From the NCBI RefSeq assembly GCF_000975035.1, contig NZ_BBRA01000002.1, positions 558,036 through 622,035 on the forward strand: 64,000 nt of DNA. The letters are read 5' to 3'. Position numbers and translations under genes: made by a program. This DNA comes from Demequina flava. Its GTDB lineage: Bacteria > Actinomycetota > Actinomycetes > Actinomycetales > Demequinaceae. Positions 44,652 through 53,643 of the stretch are shown one piece after another (the first letter of the stretch is position 1; the number at the start of each line of letters is the position of its first letter). The notes beneath the pieces were generated by a model, which worked only from the letters and a program-made list of their open reading frames with translations, made no database searches and was not told where the DNA came from.

Positions 44652-45962
44652 TCAGGCTTGGGCGTGAACCCCACCGTCGGTTTCGGCAATGGCGGGCACG
44701 ACATCGGCGAGGTGGTCAGCCAGGTGAGCGGCGACGTCGATCTCGTCGGGTGCGTAGAGCCACTGGTACTGCAGGCCCTCCCACAGTGCCACGAGCCAAA
44801 GCGCCTCAAAGGCGGGGTCGCGGTCCAGCGACATGAGTCCGTCACTCTGCGCGGCAGAAAAGACCGCGGCGAAAGAATCAATCACCATGGTGAACCTGGT
44901 CGTGAAGTACTCATGCGCGGGGTGGCTCTCGGGCACGGCCTCACATGACAGCACGGCGTGAACAGCAACCAATCCCGCTTCGGAGTCCGCGTTCGCTTGA
45001 GCGGTCGCCACGCTCGCGCGCAAGAGGTCTAGCGCGGTCACAGGAGTCTGGGTCAGTCCGCGCTGGCCCACCTCACTGTCGCGGTAGGCCAGAACCTCAC
45101 CCAGCAGGTCCTCCTTGGACCCAAAGTGGTGAAGAAGCGTCGATGCCGACACCCCAACCGCCGCAGCAATGTCTCTCACGGATGTGTCGGTGTAGCCGGA
45201 GGTTGAGAACAAGGCCATCGCGTCGCGCACAATGTCCGCCCGGCGCTTTCGTCCAGGCGCGTAGCCTGCCGTGTCTTCGGCGGGCCCAGCGTCGAGGGCG
45301 GGAAGCGCTATCGGCGTCGTCGCACGCGGTCCGTACTCTCCCGCGCCACGCTCTCGAGATAGGACTGCCTCGTGGGCGTCCAGAGCGTCGGGAACCGACA
45401 CCCGCTCAGGGAGGTACTGCGCCAGCAGCTGCAGGCCGTCCCATGCCGCGAAGGTGCGCACGTGTTCGTCGTGCAGGTCGCGGCCGTCTGCGATCGCCCG
45501 GCCCAGCCCGGTGACGTCGATGACCTCGTCAGTGCGCAAGGTGGCGTACCTGGTCTTCATGTAACCGTGCGTGGGATGCTCCGGCGATACGGACTCCCCG
45601 ATGAGCGCCGCGAACAGCGGCAGGTAGCCGACGATTTTGTCGTTAATGCGCGCAAGGTCGGAGAGATGCTCGACCCGAAGACTCTCCGCGCTTCCGCCAA
45701 ATCTCGCGAATATTGGCTTCTGCAGATGTTCGATGACCGATGCGAGCAGCGCGTCCTTAGTCGCGAAGTGACGGCGGAGTCCCGTGTGGGAGATGCCTGC
45801 CTGGGCCGCAACGTCCCTCAGCGACACCGATCGGTAACCGCGGGACGCGAAGAGCTCGCTGGCACTTTCCACGATGGTTTGCCGCGTCTGTTCCGACGCC
45901 TGCGCACGCGCTCCGGGCCGCGGAGCGCCGCGTTCGGTCTGCGTAACTGACGTCGGTGCCAT
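44652..45962 (-). CDS. Fused double TetR-family regulator
   Basis: One 436-residue protein with two complete TetR units. The first HTH is at about residues 28-75 (ELFASRGYRSVSLRDVAAQAG), with its own helical ligand domain to about 215. The second HTH is at about 240-290 (FSTSGYTDTSVRDIAAAVG), with a second ligand domain. A normal TetR protein is about 200 residues and dimerises, so this is a covalent tandem. The divergent MFS-GH3 operon is the likely target, and two direct repeats lie in the gap. ATG 45962 is 6 bases from TAGGGT (leaderless pattern); GTG 45968 is the alternative start. Confidence 0.9.
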   Translation of the reverse strand: MAPTSVTQTERGAPRPGARAQASEQTRQTIVESASELFASRGYRSVSLRDVAAQAGISHTGLRRHFATKDALLASVIEHLQKPIFARFGGSAESLRVEHLSDLARINDKIVGYLPLFAALIGESVSPEHPTHGYMKTRYATLRTDEVIDVTGLGRAIADGRDLHDEHVRTFAAWDGLQLLAQYLPERVSVPDALDAHEAVLSRERGAGEYGPRATTPIALPALDAGPAEDTAGYAPGRKRRADIVRDAMALFSTSGYTDTSVRDIAAAVGVSASTLLHHFGSKEDLLGEVLAYRDSEVGQRGLTQTPVTALDLLRASVATAQANADSEAGLVAVHAVLSCEAVPESHPAHEYFTTRFTMVIDSFAAVFSAAQSDGLMSLDRDPAFEALWLVALWEGLQYQWLYAPDEIDVAAHLADHLADVVPAIAETDGGVHAQA

Positions 45963-45982
45963 GTCCACACCCTACCGTCAAC

Positions 45983-46018
45983 TTCCACTTGTTCGAGTTT
46001 AAGTTTCCACTCGTTCTA
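45983..46018. promoter_or_regulatory. Two direct repeats, candidate operators of the double TetR
   Basis: TTCCACTTGTTCGA (45983-45996) and TTCCACTCGTTCTA (46005-46018), 12 of 14 bases identical and 22 bp apart, about two helix turns. The first lies just upstream of the TAGGGT -10 of the tetR gene (45969-45974) and the second upstream of TACATT (46027-46032) for the MFS gene. A head-to-tail repeat fits a protein with two covalently linked HTH units. Confidence 0.65.
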
Positions 46019-46091
46019 TTTTGATGTACATTCGTTGCCAGACGCCGCATCAGCGGAGATGCACCAGTGCGTCAGGCTTCGAGAGGAAACC

Positions 46092-47372
46092 ATGACAGAG
46101 ACGTCATCAGCAGCCACGGACAGTTTGTCCACACCCCAGCCCATCAGAACGCCACGCGGCTTCGCACTCGCACTTTCGGGCGTCAACTTTGGTGTCTTCA
46201 TTGCACTGATGACTCCCGTCATGGTGTCGATGGCTTTCAAGATCGAACACATCACGGCGAGCCGCGAAGAGGCCACCTCGGCACTCGGCCTCGTGTTGGG
46301 CGTGGGCGCACTCTTCGCACTGTTCGCAAACCCGCTGGCCGGACGCCTGTCCGACCGCACCACCTCACGGTGGGGAATGCGCCGCCCGTGGATCCTTGGC
46401 GGCACCATCGTTGGCCTAGGGGCGTTCGCACTCATCGGCGTCGCGACGTCCGTCTGGGTTGTGCTGATCGCGTGGTGCCTGGTTCAGGCTTCCTACAACG
46501 CCGTCCTCGCGGCAGCCCAGGCCACCCTCCCCGACCAGGTTCCCGAGAACGACCGCGGACGCGTCGGCGGCATCGTGGGCCTCATGACCCCGATGGCGAT
46601 CCTCGCCGGAAGCTTCCTCGTCAACTTCCTGCCCGGGGATTTCGAGCGCTTCGTCGTCCCGGCAGTCATCGCGGTCATCGCGTCGGGACTCTTTGTGATC
46701 TACCTCAAGGACCGCAAGCTCGACCACGCCCCTGCTGAGCGTTTTACGGCCAAGCAGTTCTTTGGGTCCTTCGTCTTCAACCCCGTCAAGCACCGCGACT
46801 TTGGGTGGACATGGCTGACCAAGTTCATGATCATGTTCGGCTATGCCGGTATCGCCACGTTCCTGCCCTTCTACCTCGGCGACAAGTTTGGTCTGAACGA
46901 GCAAGAAACCATTGCCATCATCTTGGCCTCCAACGTCGCGGCCATGGCCTGCATGGCAGTGTCGAGCCCGCTGGGCGGCTACCTGTCGGACAAGATCGGA
47001 AAGCGCCGTCCGTTCGTCGCTGCTGCCGGAATGGTGATGGTCATCGGGCTGCTGATCCTGGCGTTCGCCCCATCGGTCCCAGTTCTCATCTTCGGTCAGG
47101 CGATCATCGGTCTGGGTGCCGGTTGCTTCTTCTCCGTTGACCTTGCCCTCGCGACCCAGGTCCTTCCGAACCGCGACGACATCGCCAAGGACCTCGGCGT
47201 GCTCAACATCGCTAACGCCCTCCCCCAGTCGATCGCCCCCGCTATGGCCCCGGCGGTCATCGCATTCGGTGCGACCACCGCATTGGGCGGCTACGAGACT
47301 TGGTACGTGTTCGGCGCACTGGTCGCACTCGCCGGATCGGTCCTCGTGTACCGCATCAAGGGCGTCAAGTAG
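46092..47372 (+). CDS. MFS transporter (sugar/glycoside uptake)
   Basis: 426-residue, 12-helix major facilitator. It has the loop-2/3 motif GRLSDRTTSRWGMRRPWIL and a matching one in the second half (GGYLSDKIGKRRP), as in GPH/sucrose-type proton symporters. The start ATG 46092 is chosen for its GAGAGGA SD; the open frame begins at 46035. It is followed 30 bases later by a cytosolic beta-glucosidase, suggesting uptake of a small beta-glucoside such as cellobiose. That is inference. Confidence 0.88.
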   Translation: MTETSSAATDSLSTPQPIRTPRGFALALSGVNFGVFIALMTPVMVSMAFKIEHITASREEATSALGLVLGVGALFALFANPLAGRLSDRTTSRWGMRRPWILGGTIVGLGAFALIGVATSVWVVLIAWCLVQASYNAVLAAAQATLPDQVPENDRGRVGGIVGLMTPMAILAGSFLVNFLPGDFERFVVPAVIAVIASGLFVIYLKDRKLDHAPAERFTAKQFFGSFVFNPVKHRDFGWTWLTKFMIMFGYAGIATFLPFYLGDKFGLNEQETIAIILASNVAAMACMAVSSPLGGYLSDKIGKRRPFVAAAGMVMVIGLLILAFAPSVPVLIFGQAIIGLGAGCFFSVDLALATQVLPNRDDIAKDLGVLNIANALPQSIAPAMAPAVIAFGATTALGGYETWYVFGALVALAGSVLVYRIKGVK

Positions 47373-47402
47373 CCGGATCGCGCTAGACCTCGGGAGATCA
47401 GC

Positions 47403-49166
47403 ATGACCACGACTCAGCAATCACAGACCCGGCCATGGCTCGACGGCACCCTCCCCATTGAGGAGCGCATTGAGCTTCTCCTAGGGGAGATGACGATCGA
47501 GGAGAAGGCGGGCCTCTTCTTCCACACGATGACGGCAGCCCACGCCCTTGAAGAGGGGGACCCCGCGTTCAATCTACCGAGCGGACGCGACCTCGTGACT
47601 GACATGCACATCACGCACGTCAACCTGCTCGGCGCGGCGCCCACAGCGCGGGAACTTGCGCAGTGGCATAACGCGCTGCAAAGAATCGCTGCGGAAACTC
47701 GGCTCGGCATCCCCGTGACCGTGTCGACTGACCCGCGTCACTCGTTCACCGACAACCCAGGTGCCGCCATCATGGCCGGGCCGTTCTCGCAGTGGCCGGA
47801 GACCCTGGGTCTTGCCGCCATTGGCGACGAGGAACGCGTGGAGCGCTTCGCGGAGATTGCCCGCCAGGAGTACACCGCGGTGGGATTGCGCGTCTCGCTC
47901 CACCCACAGATTGACCTGGCAACCGAGCCCCGCTGGTCTCGTCAGGTCGCCACCTTTGGCGAAGACGCGGACCTCACGGGCCGTCTCGCGGCGGCGTACA
48001 TCCGTGGCTTCCAGGGCGAGACGTTTGGACCCGGGTCTGTGTCAACCATGACGAAGCACTTCCCCGGCGGTGGTCCTCAGAAGGATGGCGAGGATCCCCA
48101 CTTCGCGTATGGCAAGGAGCAGGTCTACCCTGGCGACCACTTCGATCACCACCTGGCTCCTTTCGAGACGGCCATTGAAGCGGGAACGCGCCAGATGATG
48201 CCGTACTACGGCATCCCAATGGGCACCGAGCACGAGGAAGTCGGCTTTGGCTTCAACAAGTCCGTCATCACGGGCCTCCTGCGTGAGCGCTTTGGTTTCG
48301 ATGGGCTCGTGTGCACCGACTGGGGCCTGATCACCGACACTTCCGTCATGGGCGAGCCCTTCCCGGCGCGCGCTTGGGGCGTTGAGCACCTGAGTCCACG
48401 TGCACGCATGAAAAAGATCCTTGACGCCGGCGCTGACCAGTTCGGCGGCGAGAAGTGCGTGGAGACCTTGGTCGACCTCGTAACTAGCGGTGATGTCTCG
48501 CAGACACGCATCAATGTCTCCGCACGCCGCATCCTGCGCGAAAAGTTCGAGCTTGGACTCTTCGACAACCCCTACGTGGACGAGGACGCCGCCGAGCAGG
48601 TCGTCGGCAGCGCCCATTTCCGCGCCGAAGGTCGGCAGGCACAGCGCGACTCCGTCACCGTGCTGACAAACGACGGCACGCTCCCCTTGCAACGCGGAAA
48701 GCGCATCTACGTCGAGGGAATCGACGAGGAAACGGCGTCAGCCTACGGCGAGGTTGTGGCCAATCCGGCACAAGCTGACGTCGCGATCGTGCGCCTGCAC
48801 GCCCCCTTCGACGAGCGCGCAACCGTGTTCGAGAACTTCTTCCACGCCGGCTCGCTCGAATTCGCGCAGGACGTCGTGGATCACATCCAAGAGATCGCCG
48901 CCGCGGTCCCCACCGTGGTCGACTTCGCGCTGGACCGCCCGGCGATCATCGAACCCGTCGTCAACGTCGCACACGCCACGACGGCGAACTGGGGCACCGA
49001 GGGATCGTGCTTGCTGGACGTCCTGTGCGGCCAATCGGAGGTGCGCGGAACGCTTCCGTTCGACCTGCCGCGGTCCACGGCGGCCATCGAGGCCTCGCGC
49101 CCCGATGTGCCCTTTGACACCGAAGACCCGCTGTTCCGTTTCGGCCACGGCCTCAACCTGTCCTGA
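47403..49166 (+). CDS. Cytosolic GH3 beta-glucosidase
   Basis: 587 residues, no signal peptide. GH3 N-terminal barrel with KHFPGGGPQ (the KH motif) and catalytic nucleophile Asp306 in GLVCTDWG, then the C-terminal alpha/beta sandwich (SVTVLTNDGTLPL; FDLPRSTAAIE). It lacks the fibronectin III extension. Together with the MFS carrier it should split imported beta-glucosides; bond and substrate are not determinable. GGGAGATC SD before ATG 47403. Confidence 0.92.
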   Translation: MTTTQQSQTRPWLDGTLPIEERIELLLGEMTIEEKAGLFFHTMTAAHALEEGDPAFNLPSGRDLVTDMHITHVNLLGAAPTARELAQWHNALQRIAAETRLGIPVTVSTDPRHSFTDNPGAAIMAGPFSQWPETLGLAAIGDEERVERFAEIARQEYTAVGLRVSLHPQIDLATEPRWSRQVATFGEDADLTGRLAAAYIRGFQGETFGPGSVSTMTKHFPGGGPQKDGEDPHFAYGKEQVYPGDHFDHHLAPFETAIEAGTRQMMPYYGIPMGTEHEEVGFGFNKSVITGLLRERFGFDGLVCTDWGLITDTSVMGEPFPARAWGVEHLSPRARMKKILDAGADQFGGEKCVETLVDLVTSGDVSQTRINVSARRILREKFELGLFDNPYVDEDAAEQVVGSAHFRAEGRQAQRDSVTVLTNDGTLPLQRGKRIYVEGIDEETASAYGEVVANPAQADVAIVRLHAPFDERATVFENFFHAGSLEFAQDVVDHIQEIAAAVPTVVDFALDRPAIIEPVVNVAHATTANWGTEGSCLLDVLCGQSEVRGTLPFDLPRSTAAIEASRPDVPFDTEDPLFRFGHGLNLS

Positions 49167-49170
49167 CCGT

Positions 49171-49201
49171 GCGAGGCGCCGCGCAACCAGCGGCGCCTCG
49201 C
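49171..49201. terminator. Hairpin between convergent GH3 and membrane-protein genes
   Basis: GCGAGGCGCCG (49171-49181) and CGGCGCCTCGC (49191-49201): 11-bp perfect stem, 9-base loop, no U tract. It lies 4 bases after the GH3 stop and 1 base before the stop of the convergent gene, so it can serve both. Confidence 0.65.
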
Positions 49202-49202
49202 C

Positions 49203-50048
49203 TCACGGAGCAGTGATGAAGATGTCGAACATCTCGGGGTGGCGCGCGTGCACCAGCGCCGCGAACACCACAGCGTCAAACAACAAGTGGACCGTCACCA
49301 CATAGGAGAACGACTTCCACTTTGCGAAGAGCCATCCTTGAATCAGCGCGAACGGAATCGTGAATACCGGCGCCCACTCGCGGTAGCCGAGTTCCCATAG
49401 GAACGACACAAAGACGAGGGTCTGCAGCCCGTTCGCCCACCACAGCGGGAAGTGGCGACACAAGAGCGCGAAGACCACGCAGATGAAGAACAGCTCGTCC
49501 CAGATCCCCACCGCATTCACGCCGACGAACAGCCTGGCCACATCCGTGTCTCCGGACAGGTCTGGCCAGTTCATATAGGCGCCTGAGCCAATGAAGTAGA
49601 ACGGCAGCAGCAGGTAGCCCGCGACAATCACGATCCCGAGGTACCACCACTGTGCGCGCGTCCACTGGCGCCCAGTCCGCACGGGAAACTTCACTCCCCC
49701 GTGCCCCAGTACCCACCGTGCGAGCGCCCAAGGCACCAGGACCGCCAGCGACAGCGCCACAGTGAATCGCGCGATGCCCGCGTTGGTCAGATCTGCTTCA
49801 AGGGAGATGGTCGAGATGATGGCTTGGCCCAGCGCGATGAGCACCAAGTCTTTGCCCAGTTCACGGTCCGCCCACAGCCCCAGGGCGACTCCGGCCACGA
49901 GCGGGATATACCCCTCGGGCCGGGCGTGGATGGCAAACAGGACGACAGCTGCCGCGCACACCAAGAACGCTGCGCTGAGCCGCGCCCAATCGCGACCCTG
50001 GGTGAGGTCGAGCGACGGGGTGACCCTGGCATCGGCCGTCTGTGTCAT
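49203..50048 (-). CDS. CPBP-like intramembrane protein
   Basis: 281 residues from ATG 50048 (or 285 from 50060), with about eight hydrophobic helices. The segment WDELFFICVVFALLCR matches the E-rich motif of CPBP (CAAX protease/bacteriocin-processing) proteins loosely: DE replaces the usual EE and the arginine is retained. Catalytic activity is therefore doubtful. Function is unknown. It is the only gene between GH3 and the MATE exporter. Confidence 0.6.
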   Translation of the reverse strand: MTQTADARVTPSLDLTQGRDWARLSAAFLVCAAAVVLFAIHARPEGYIPLVAGVALGLWADRELGKDLVLIALGQAIISTISLEADLTNAGIARFTVALSLAVLVPWALARWVLGHGGVKFPVRTGRQWTRAQWWYLGIVIVAGYLLLPFYFIGSGAYMNWPDLSGDTDVARLFVGVNAVGIWDELFFICVVFALLCRHFPLWWANGLQTLVFVSFLWELGYREWAPVFTIPFALIQGWLFAKWKSFSYVVTVHLLFDAVVFAALVHARHPEMFDIFITAP

Positions 50049-50096
50049 GCGACCCAGCATGCCACGTCGCTCACCGCGCCTGCGGACATTTTGCAG

Positions 50097-50105
50097 GGCC
50101 GATGC
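50097..50105 (+). repeat. Intergenic copy of dispersed word GGCCGATGC
   Basis: In the 61- to 73-base gap between the CPBP-like and MATE genes lies AGGGCCGATGCTCGG, one of at least 24 copies of GGCCGATGC in the window. It is listed separately because no codon usage can explain it here. Confidence 0.7.
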
Positions 50106-50121
50106 TCGGTTCAGTTGGCCT

Positions 50122-51417
50122 TTAGACCGACAGCGCGACCTTGCGCGTCAACCGGGGATAGAGCGCGCCGAGGGACACCTGACGTACGACGTTGAGCGCG
50201 AGGAAACTGGTCCACACGAGGCCATTGGTGAGGCCTCCGCCGACCATCGCGCCGATGAGCAGCATCGGCAGGAAGACGCCCAAGACCGACACAGCCATCG
50301 CACCAAACATCAGCCCCGCTTGGCCCGCACCGAGGAAGACGCCGTCCAGCCAGTACGCCCCCCACGACAGCAGAGGGAGCAGTGCAATCCAGGGCCAGTA
50401 CTCAAGAGCCGTGGCGCGGACCTCCGGCAAGTCCGTCAACAACGTCAAGATGACTCCTCGGCCAAGCCAGTACACGGCGGTCATCCCCACGCCGATCACG
50501 GCCATCGGAATCGCTGTGGCAATGACGGCGGCGTGGAATTGCGGCACGTCGCCGGCTCCCGCCGAGTGCGCCACGAGAGCCTCCGCGGCATTTGCGTACC
50601 CGTCGAGCGCGTAGGAGGCGAGGTTCATCAACTGGAGCATGATCGCGTTGGCGGCGAGCACCTCGGGCCCAAAGTAGGACCCAACGGAGGCCACGAACGT
50701 CACGACACCGGTCAGCAGCGCCGTGCGGCCCATGAGCGCACCGTTGAACTTGAGCAGGGTCCCCCAGCCGTGCCGGAGCGTGCGGTCGCGCCAGTCCCTA
50801 AAAGTGGCCCGCTGCGACTCGCTCAGATGTCGCCACAACAACGTGAGAGCCAGCCCGGCCCCAACGAGCTCGGAGCCAAACGTGCCCCATGCCGCCCCCT
50901 GAGCACCCATGCCGAGTCCGCCGACAAGGATGAGGTCGAGCACGATGTTCGTGAGCGCCTGCGTAGTGGCAATCACCAGCGGAATGCGGGTGTTCTTGGA
51001 GCCGATGAAGTAGCCGGACACGACGAGCGTCATCAGCAGTGCGGGAAGGCTGAGTCCCCGGATTAGCGTGTACGCGATCGCGGCGTCCCTGGCCGGGCCT
51101 TCCGGGGCAAGAATGTGCAGGATGCCAGGCACCACGACCCACATCACCACCAGCCACACCGCCGCCATTGCCAAGGCCAGCCCGAAGGCTCGCTGGACGT
51201 GACGCACTGCACCTTGCAGCTCGGCCCTACCCAAGGACCGGCCCACGAGCGACGTGGTGCCGGTGCGCAGGAAGGCGAAAATCCAAAACAACGTCGAAAT
51301 AACTGCTGCACCCAAGCCGACGGCGCCGATGTCCGTGGCGGTTGCGAAGTGGCCCAGTGCGGCCGTGTCGACCAGGCCCGCAAGGGGCACCGCGATGTTG
51401 GACGCGATCGCGGGCAA
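50122..51417 (-). CDS. MATE family multidrug/cation antiporter (DinF type)
   Basis: Polytopic exporter with 12 expected helices; NSLVGR-like TSLVGRSLG, SGYFIGSKNT and the paired-repeat fold point to DinF-type MATE proteins. The coordinates use the only canonical start near the N-terminus, TTG 51417, giving 431 residues. That cuts into the first helix: in-frame codons upstream encode a basic stretch plus RAAASLA that completes helix 1, and they reach back to 51492. There AGGAGCTC precedes ATC, not ATG. The true start is unresolved (see findings). Confidence 0.82.
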   Translation of the reverse strand: MPAIASNIAVPLAGLVDTAALGHFATATDIGAVGLGAAVISTLFWIFAFLRTGTTSLVGRSLGRAELQGAVRHVQRAFGLALAMAAVWLVVMWVVVPGILHILAPEGPARDAAIAYTLIRGLSLPALLMTLVVSGYFIGSKNTRIPLVIATTQALTNIVLDLILVGGLGMGAQGAAWGTFGSELVGAGLALTLLWRHLSESQRATFRDWRDRTLRHGWGTLLKFNGALMGRTALLTGVVTFVASVGSYFGPEVLAANAIMLQLMNLASYALDGYANAAEALVAHSAGAGDVPQFHAAVIATAIPMAVIGVGMTAVYWLGRGVILTLLTDLPEVRATALEYWPWIALLPLLSWGAYWLDGVFLGAGQAGLMFGAMAVSVLGVFLPMLLIGAMVGGGLTNGLVWTSFLALNVVRQVSLGALYPRLTRKVALSV

Positions 51418-51506
51418 CGCAAGCGACGCCGCGGCCCGATGCGGTAGCGGTCGGGCGACGCGGCGTCGCTGTGACGTGGGGTGGCTCGTGATGAGCTCCT
51501 GTCGAA

Positions 51507-52145
51507 TTACTTGGCGGGGCGGGCGGCCACGACTTCCTGCTTGGGCTCGGTCTTGGCCGGGAGGGTCTTGGGACGCCAGGATGCACGAGTGGCCTCGAAC
51601 GCCGTGATGTCTTCCTCATTCTGGAGGGTCAGGCCGATGTCGTCCAAACCTTCCATGAGGCGCCAGCGCACGTAGTCGTCGATCTCGAACGGCACCGTGA
51701 TGTCGCCGCAGGTGACGGTGCGGTCCTCGAGGGACACCGTGAGCTCCTTGCCGGGCTCGGCCTCCATGGCCTTCCACAGCAGCTCGATGTCGCCCTGCTG
51801 CACCTCAGCGGCGAGCAGTCCCTGCTTGCCGGAGTTGCCGCGGAAGATGTCAGCAAAGCGCGAGGCGATGACGACCTTGAAGCCATAGTCCTTGAGGGCC
51901 CACACGGCGTGCTCGCGGGAGGAGCCGGTACCGAAGTCGGGACCCGCAACCAGCACGGAGCCAGCCTTGTACGCGTCCTGGTTGAGAATGAAGTTCTCGT
52001 CGCCGCGCCAGGCAGCGAAGAGAGCGTCCTCGAAGCCCGTGCGAGTGACGCGTTTGAGGTAGACGGCGGGGATGATCTGGTCGGTGTCGACGTTGGAGCG
52101 GCGCAGCGGGACGCCGACGCCGGTGTGAGTGGTGAACTTCTCCAT
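51507..52145 (-). CDS. leuD: 3-isopropylmalate dehydratase small subunit
   Basis: Swivel subunit of isopropylmalate isomerase in leucine synthesis. 212 residues from ATG 52145 (SD AAAGGAGA), with [15 protein letters not shown] and [15 protein letters not shown] Lys/Glu/Pro tail of about 20 residues follows. Lies 13 bases after leuC. Confidence 0.97.
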   Translation of the reverse strand: MEKFTTHTGVGVPLRRSNVDTDQIIPAVYLKRVTRTGFEDALFAAWRGDENFILNQDAYKAGSVLVAGPDFGTGSSREHAVWALKDYGFKVVIASRFADIFRGNSGKQGLLAAEVQQGDIELLWKAMEAEPGKELTVSLEDRTVTCGDITVPFEIDDYVRWRLMEGLDDIGLTLQNEEDITAFEATRASWRPKTLPAKTEPKQEVVAARPAK

Positions 52146-52158
52146 GGCGGTGTCTCCT

Positions 52159-53592
52159 TTACGCGGAGGCGCCGACGAGTACGTCAGCGTCTTCCAGGTC
52201 GGCGGGGCTGGACAGGGTGCCGCGCACGGCGGTGGCTGCCGCGACAAGCGGGCTGACCAGGTGGGTACGTCCACCCTTGCCCTGGCGGCCCTCGAAGTTA
52301 CGGTTCGAGGTGGACGCGCTGCGCTCCTGCGGCTTGAGCTGATCAGGGTTCATGCCCAGGCACATCGAACAACCGGCGTTGCGCCATTCGGCACCGAAGT
52401 CGATGAAGATCTGGTCCAAGCCCTCGTCCTCTGCCTGGAGGCGCACCCGGGCGGAGCCGGGCACCACGAGGAAGCGGGTGTTGGGAGCCTTGGTACGGCC
52501 CTGAATGATTTCCGCAGCGGCGCGCAGGTCCTCGATACGACCGTTGGTGCACGATCCCAGGAACACGGTGTCAATCTCGAGTTCCTTGAGCGGCTGACCC
52601 GCGGTGAGGCCCATGTACTTCAGGGCGTTCTCGGCGGCCTCGCGCTGGTCGGCATCCGCGATGTCTTCGGGGTTGGGCACGTTAGCGCTAATCGGCAGGC
52701 CCTGGCCCGGGTTGGTTCCCCAGGTCACGAAGGGCTCGAGGTCCGATGCTTCGAGGTTGACTTCCGTGTCAAACACGGCGTCGTCGTCCGTGACGAGGGT
52801 CTTCCAGTCCTCGACTGCGGCGTCCCAGTCGGCACCCTCGGGGGCGTGGGGGCGGCCCTTGACGTACTCGAAGGTGGTCTCGTCGGGGGCAATCAGACCG
52901 GCGCGGGCGCCAGCCTCAATCGACATGTTGCACACGGTCATGCGTGCTTCCATCGACAGCGACTTGATGGCGTCACCCCGGTACTCCAGGACGTAGCCCT
53001 GGCCGCCGCCGGTGCCGATCTTGGCGATCACGGCGAGGATGATGTCCTTCGCCGTGGTGCCCTCAGGCAGGTCGCCGTTGACGTTGATCGCCATGGTCTT
53101 GAACGCCTTGAGGGGCAGCGTCTGCGTGGCGAGCACGTGCTCGACCTCGGAGGTACCGATACCGAAGGCAAGCGCGCCGAAGGCGCCGTGGGTCGACGTG
53201 TGCGAGTCACCGCAGACGACCGTCATGCCCGGCATGGTCAGACCAAGCTGCGGGCCCACGACGTGCACGACGCCCTGGTCCGCGTCGCCCAGTGAGTGGA
53301 TGCGGACGCCGAACTCCTTGGCGTTGTTGCGCAGCGTGTCGATCTGCGTGCGGCTGGTGAGGTCCGCAATCGGCTTATCGATGTCCAGCGTGGGGGTGTT
53401 GTGATCCTCGGTCGCGATCGTGAGATCGGGACGGCGGACCTGGCGACCAGCGAGGCGCAAGCCCTCGAAGGCCTGCGGGCTGGTGACTTCGTGACACATG
53501 TGCAGATCGATGTAGATGAGGTCGGGCGCGCCGCCCTCACCCTTGTGGACCAGGTGACTGGCCCACAGCTTCTCCGCGAGCGTGGTTCCCAT
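52159..53592 (-). CDS. leuC: 3-isopropylmalate dehydratase large subunit
   Basis: Aconitase-fold [4Fe-4S] subunit, 477 residues from ATG 53592 (SD GGAGGT). It contains [30 protein letters not shown] and [11 protein letters not shown], which supply the cluster cysteines. It is first gene of leuCD and divergent from iclR, which probably controls it. Confidence 0.98.
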   Translation of the reverse strand: MGTTLAEKLWASHLVHKGEGGAPDLIYIDLHMCHEVTSPQAFEGLRLAGRQVRRPDLTIATEDHNTPTLDIDKPIADLTSRTQIDTLRNNAKEFGVRIHSLGDADQGVVHVVGPQLGLTMPGMTVVCGDSHTSTHGAFGALAFGIGTSEVEHVLATQTLPLKAFKTMAINVNGDLPEGTTAKDIILAVIAKIGTGGGQGYVLEYRGDAIKSLSMEARMTVCNMSIEAGARAGLIAPDETTFEYVKGRPHAPEGADWDAAVEDWKTLVTDDDAVFDTEVNLEASDLEPFVTWGTNPGQGLPISANVPNPEDIADADQREAAENALKYMGLTAGQPLKELEIDTVFLGSCTNGRIEDLRAAAEIIQGRTKAPNTRFLVVPGSARVRLQAEDEGLDQIFIDFGAEWRNAGCSMCLGMNPDQLKPQERSASTSNRNFEGRQGKGGRTHLVSPLVAAATAVRGTLSSPADLEDADVLVGASA

Positions 53593-53618
53593 GATTACCT
53601 CCGAATGTTCGCATCTCA

Positions 53619-53639
53619 CGATACGAGACGCTAGTATCG
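53619..53639. promoter_or_regulatory. Inverted repeat in the leuC/iclR control region
   Basis: CGATAC (53619-53624), 9 bases, GTATCG (53634-53639), in a 51-bp gap. The right arm overlaps TAGTAT (53632-53637), the likely -10 of iclR 6 bases before its ATG, so binding would repress iclR itself. NdgR/LtbR-type IclR proteins bind between iclR and leuC in other actinobacteria. Confidence 0.6.
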
Positions 53640-53643
53640 CTCT

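Noticed and set aside
43093-51492. Integrated mobile element (transposase/integrase/att) at the accessory island
   Set aside because: No transposase, integrase, flanking direct repeat or tRNA was found; only the gene-order break supports an insertion.
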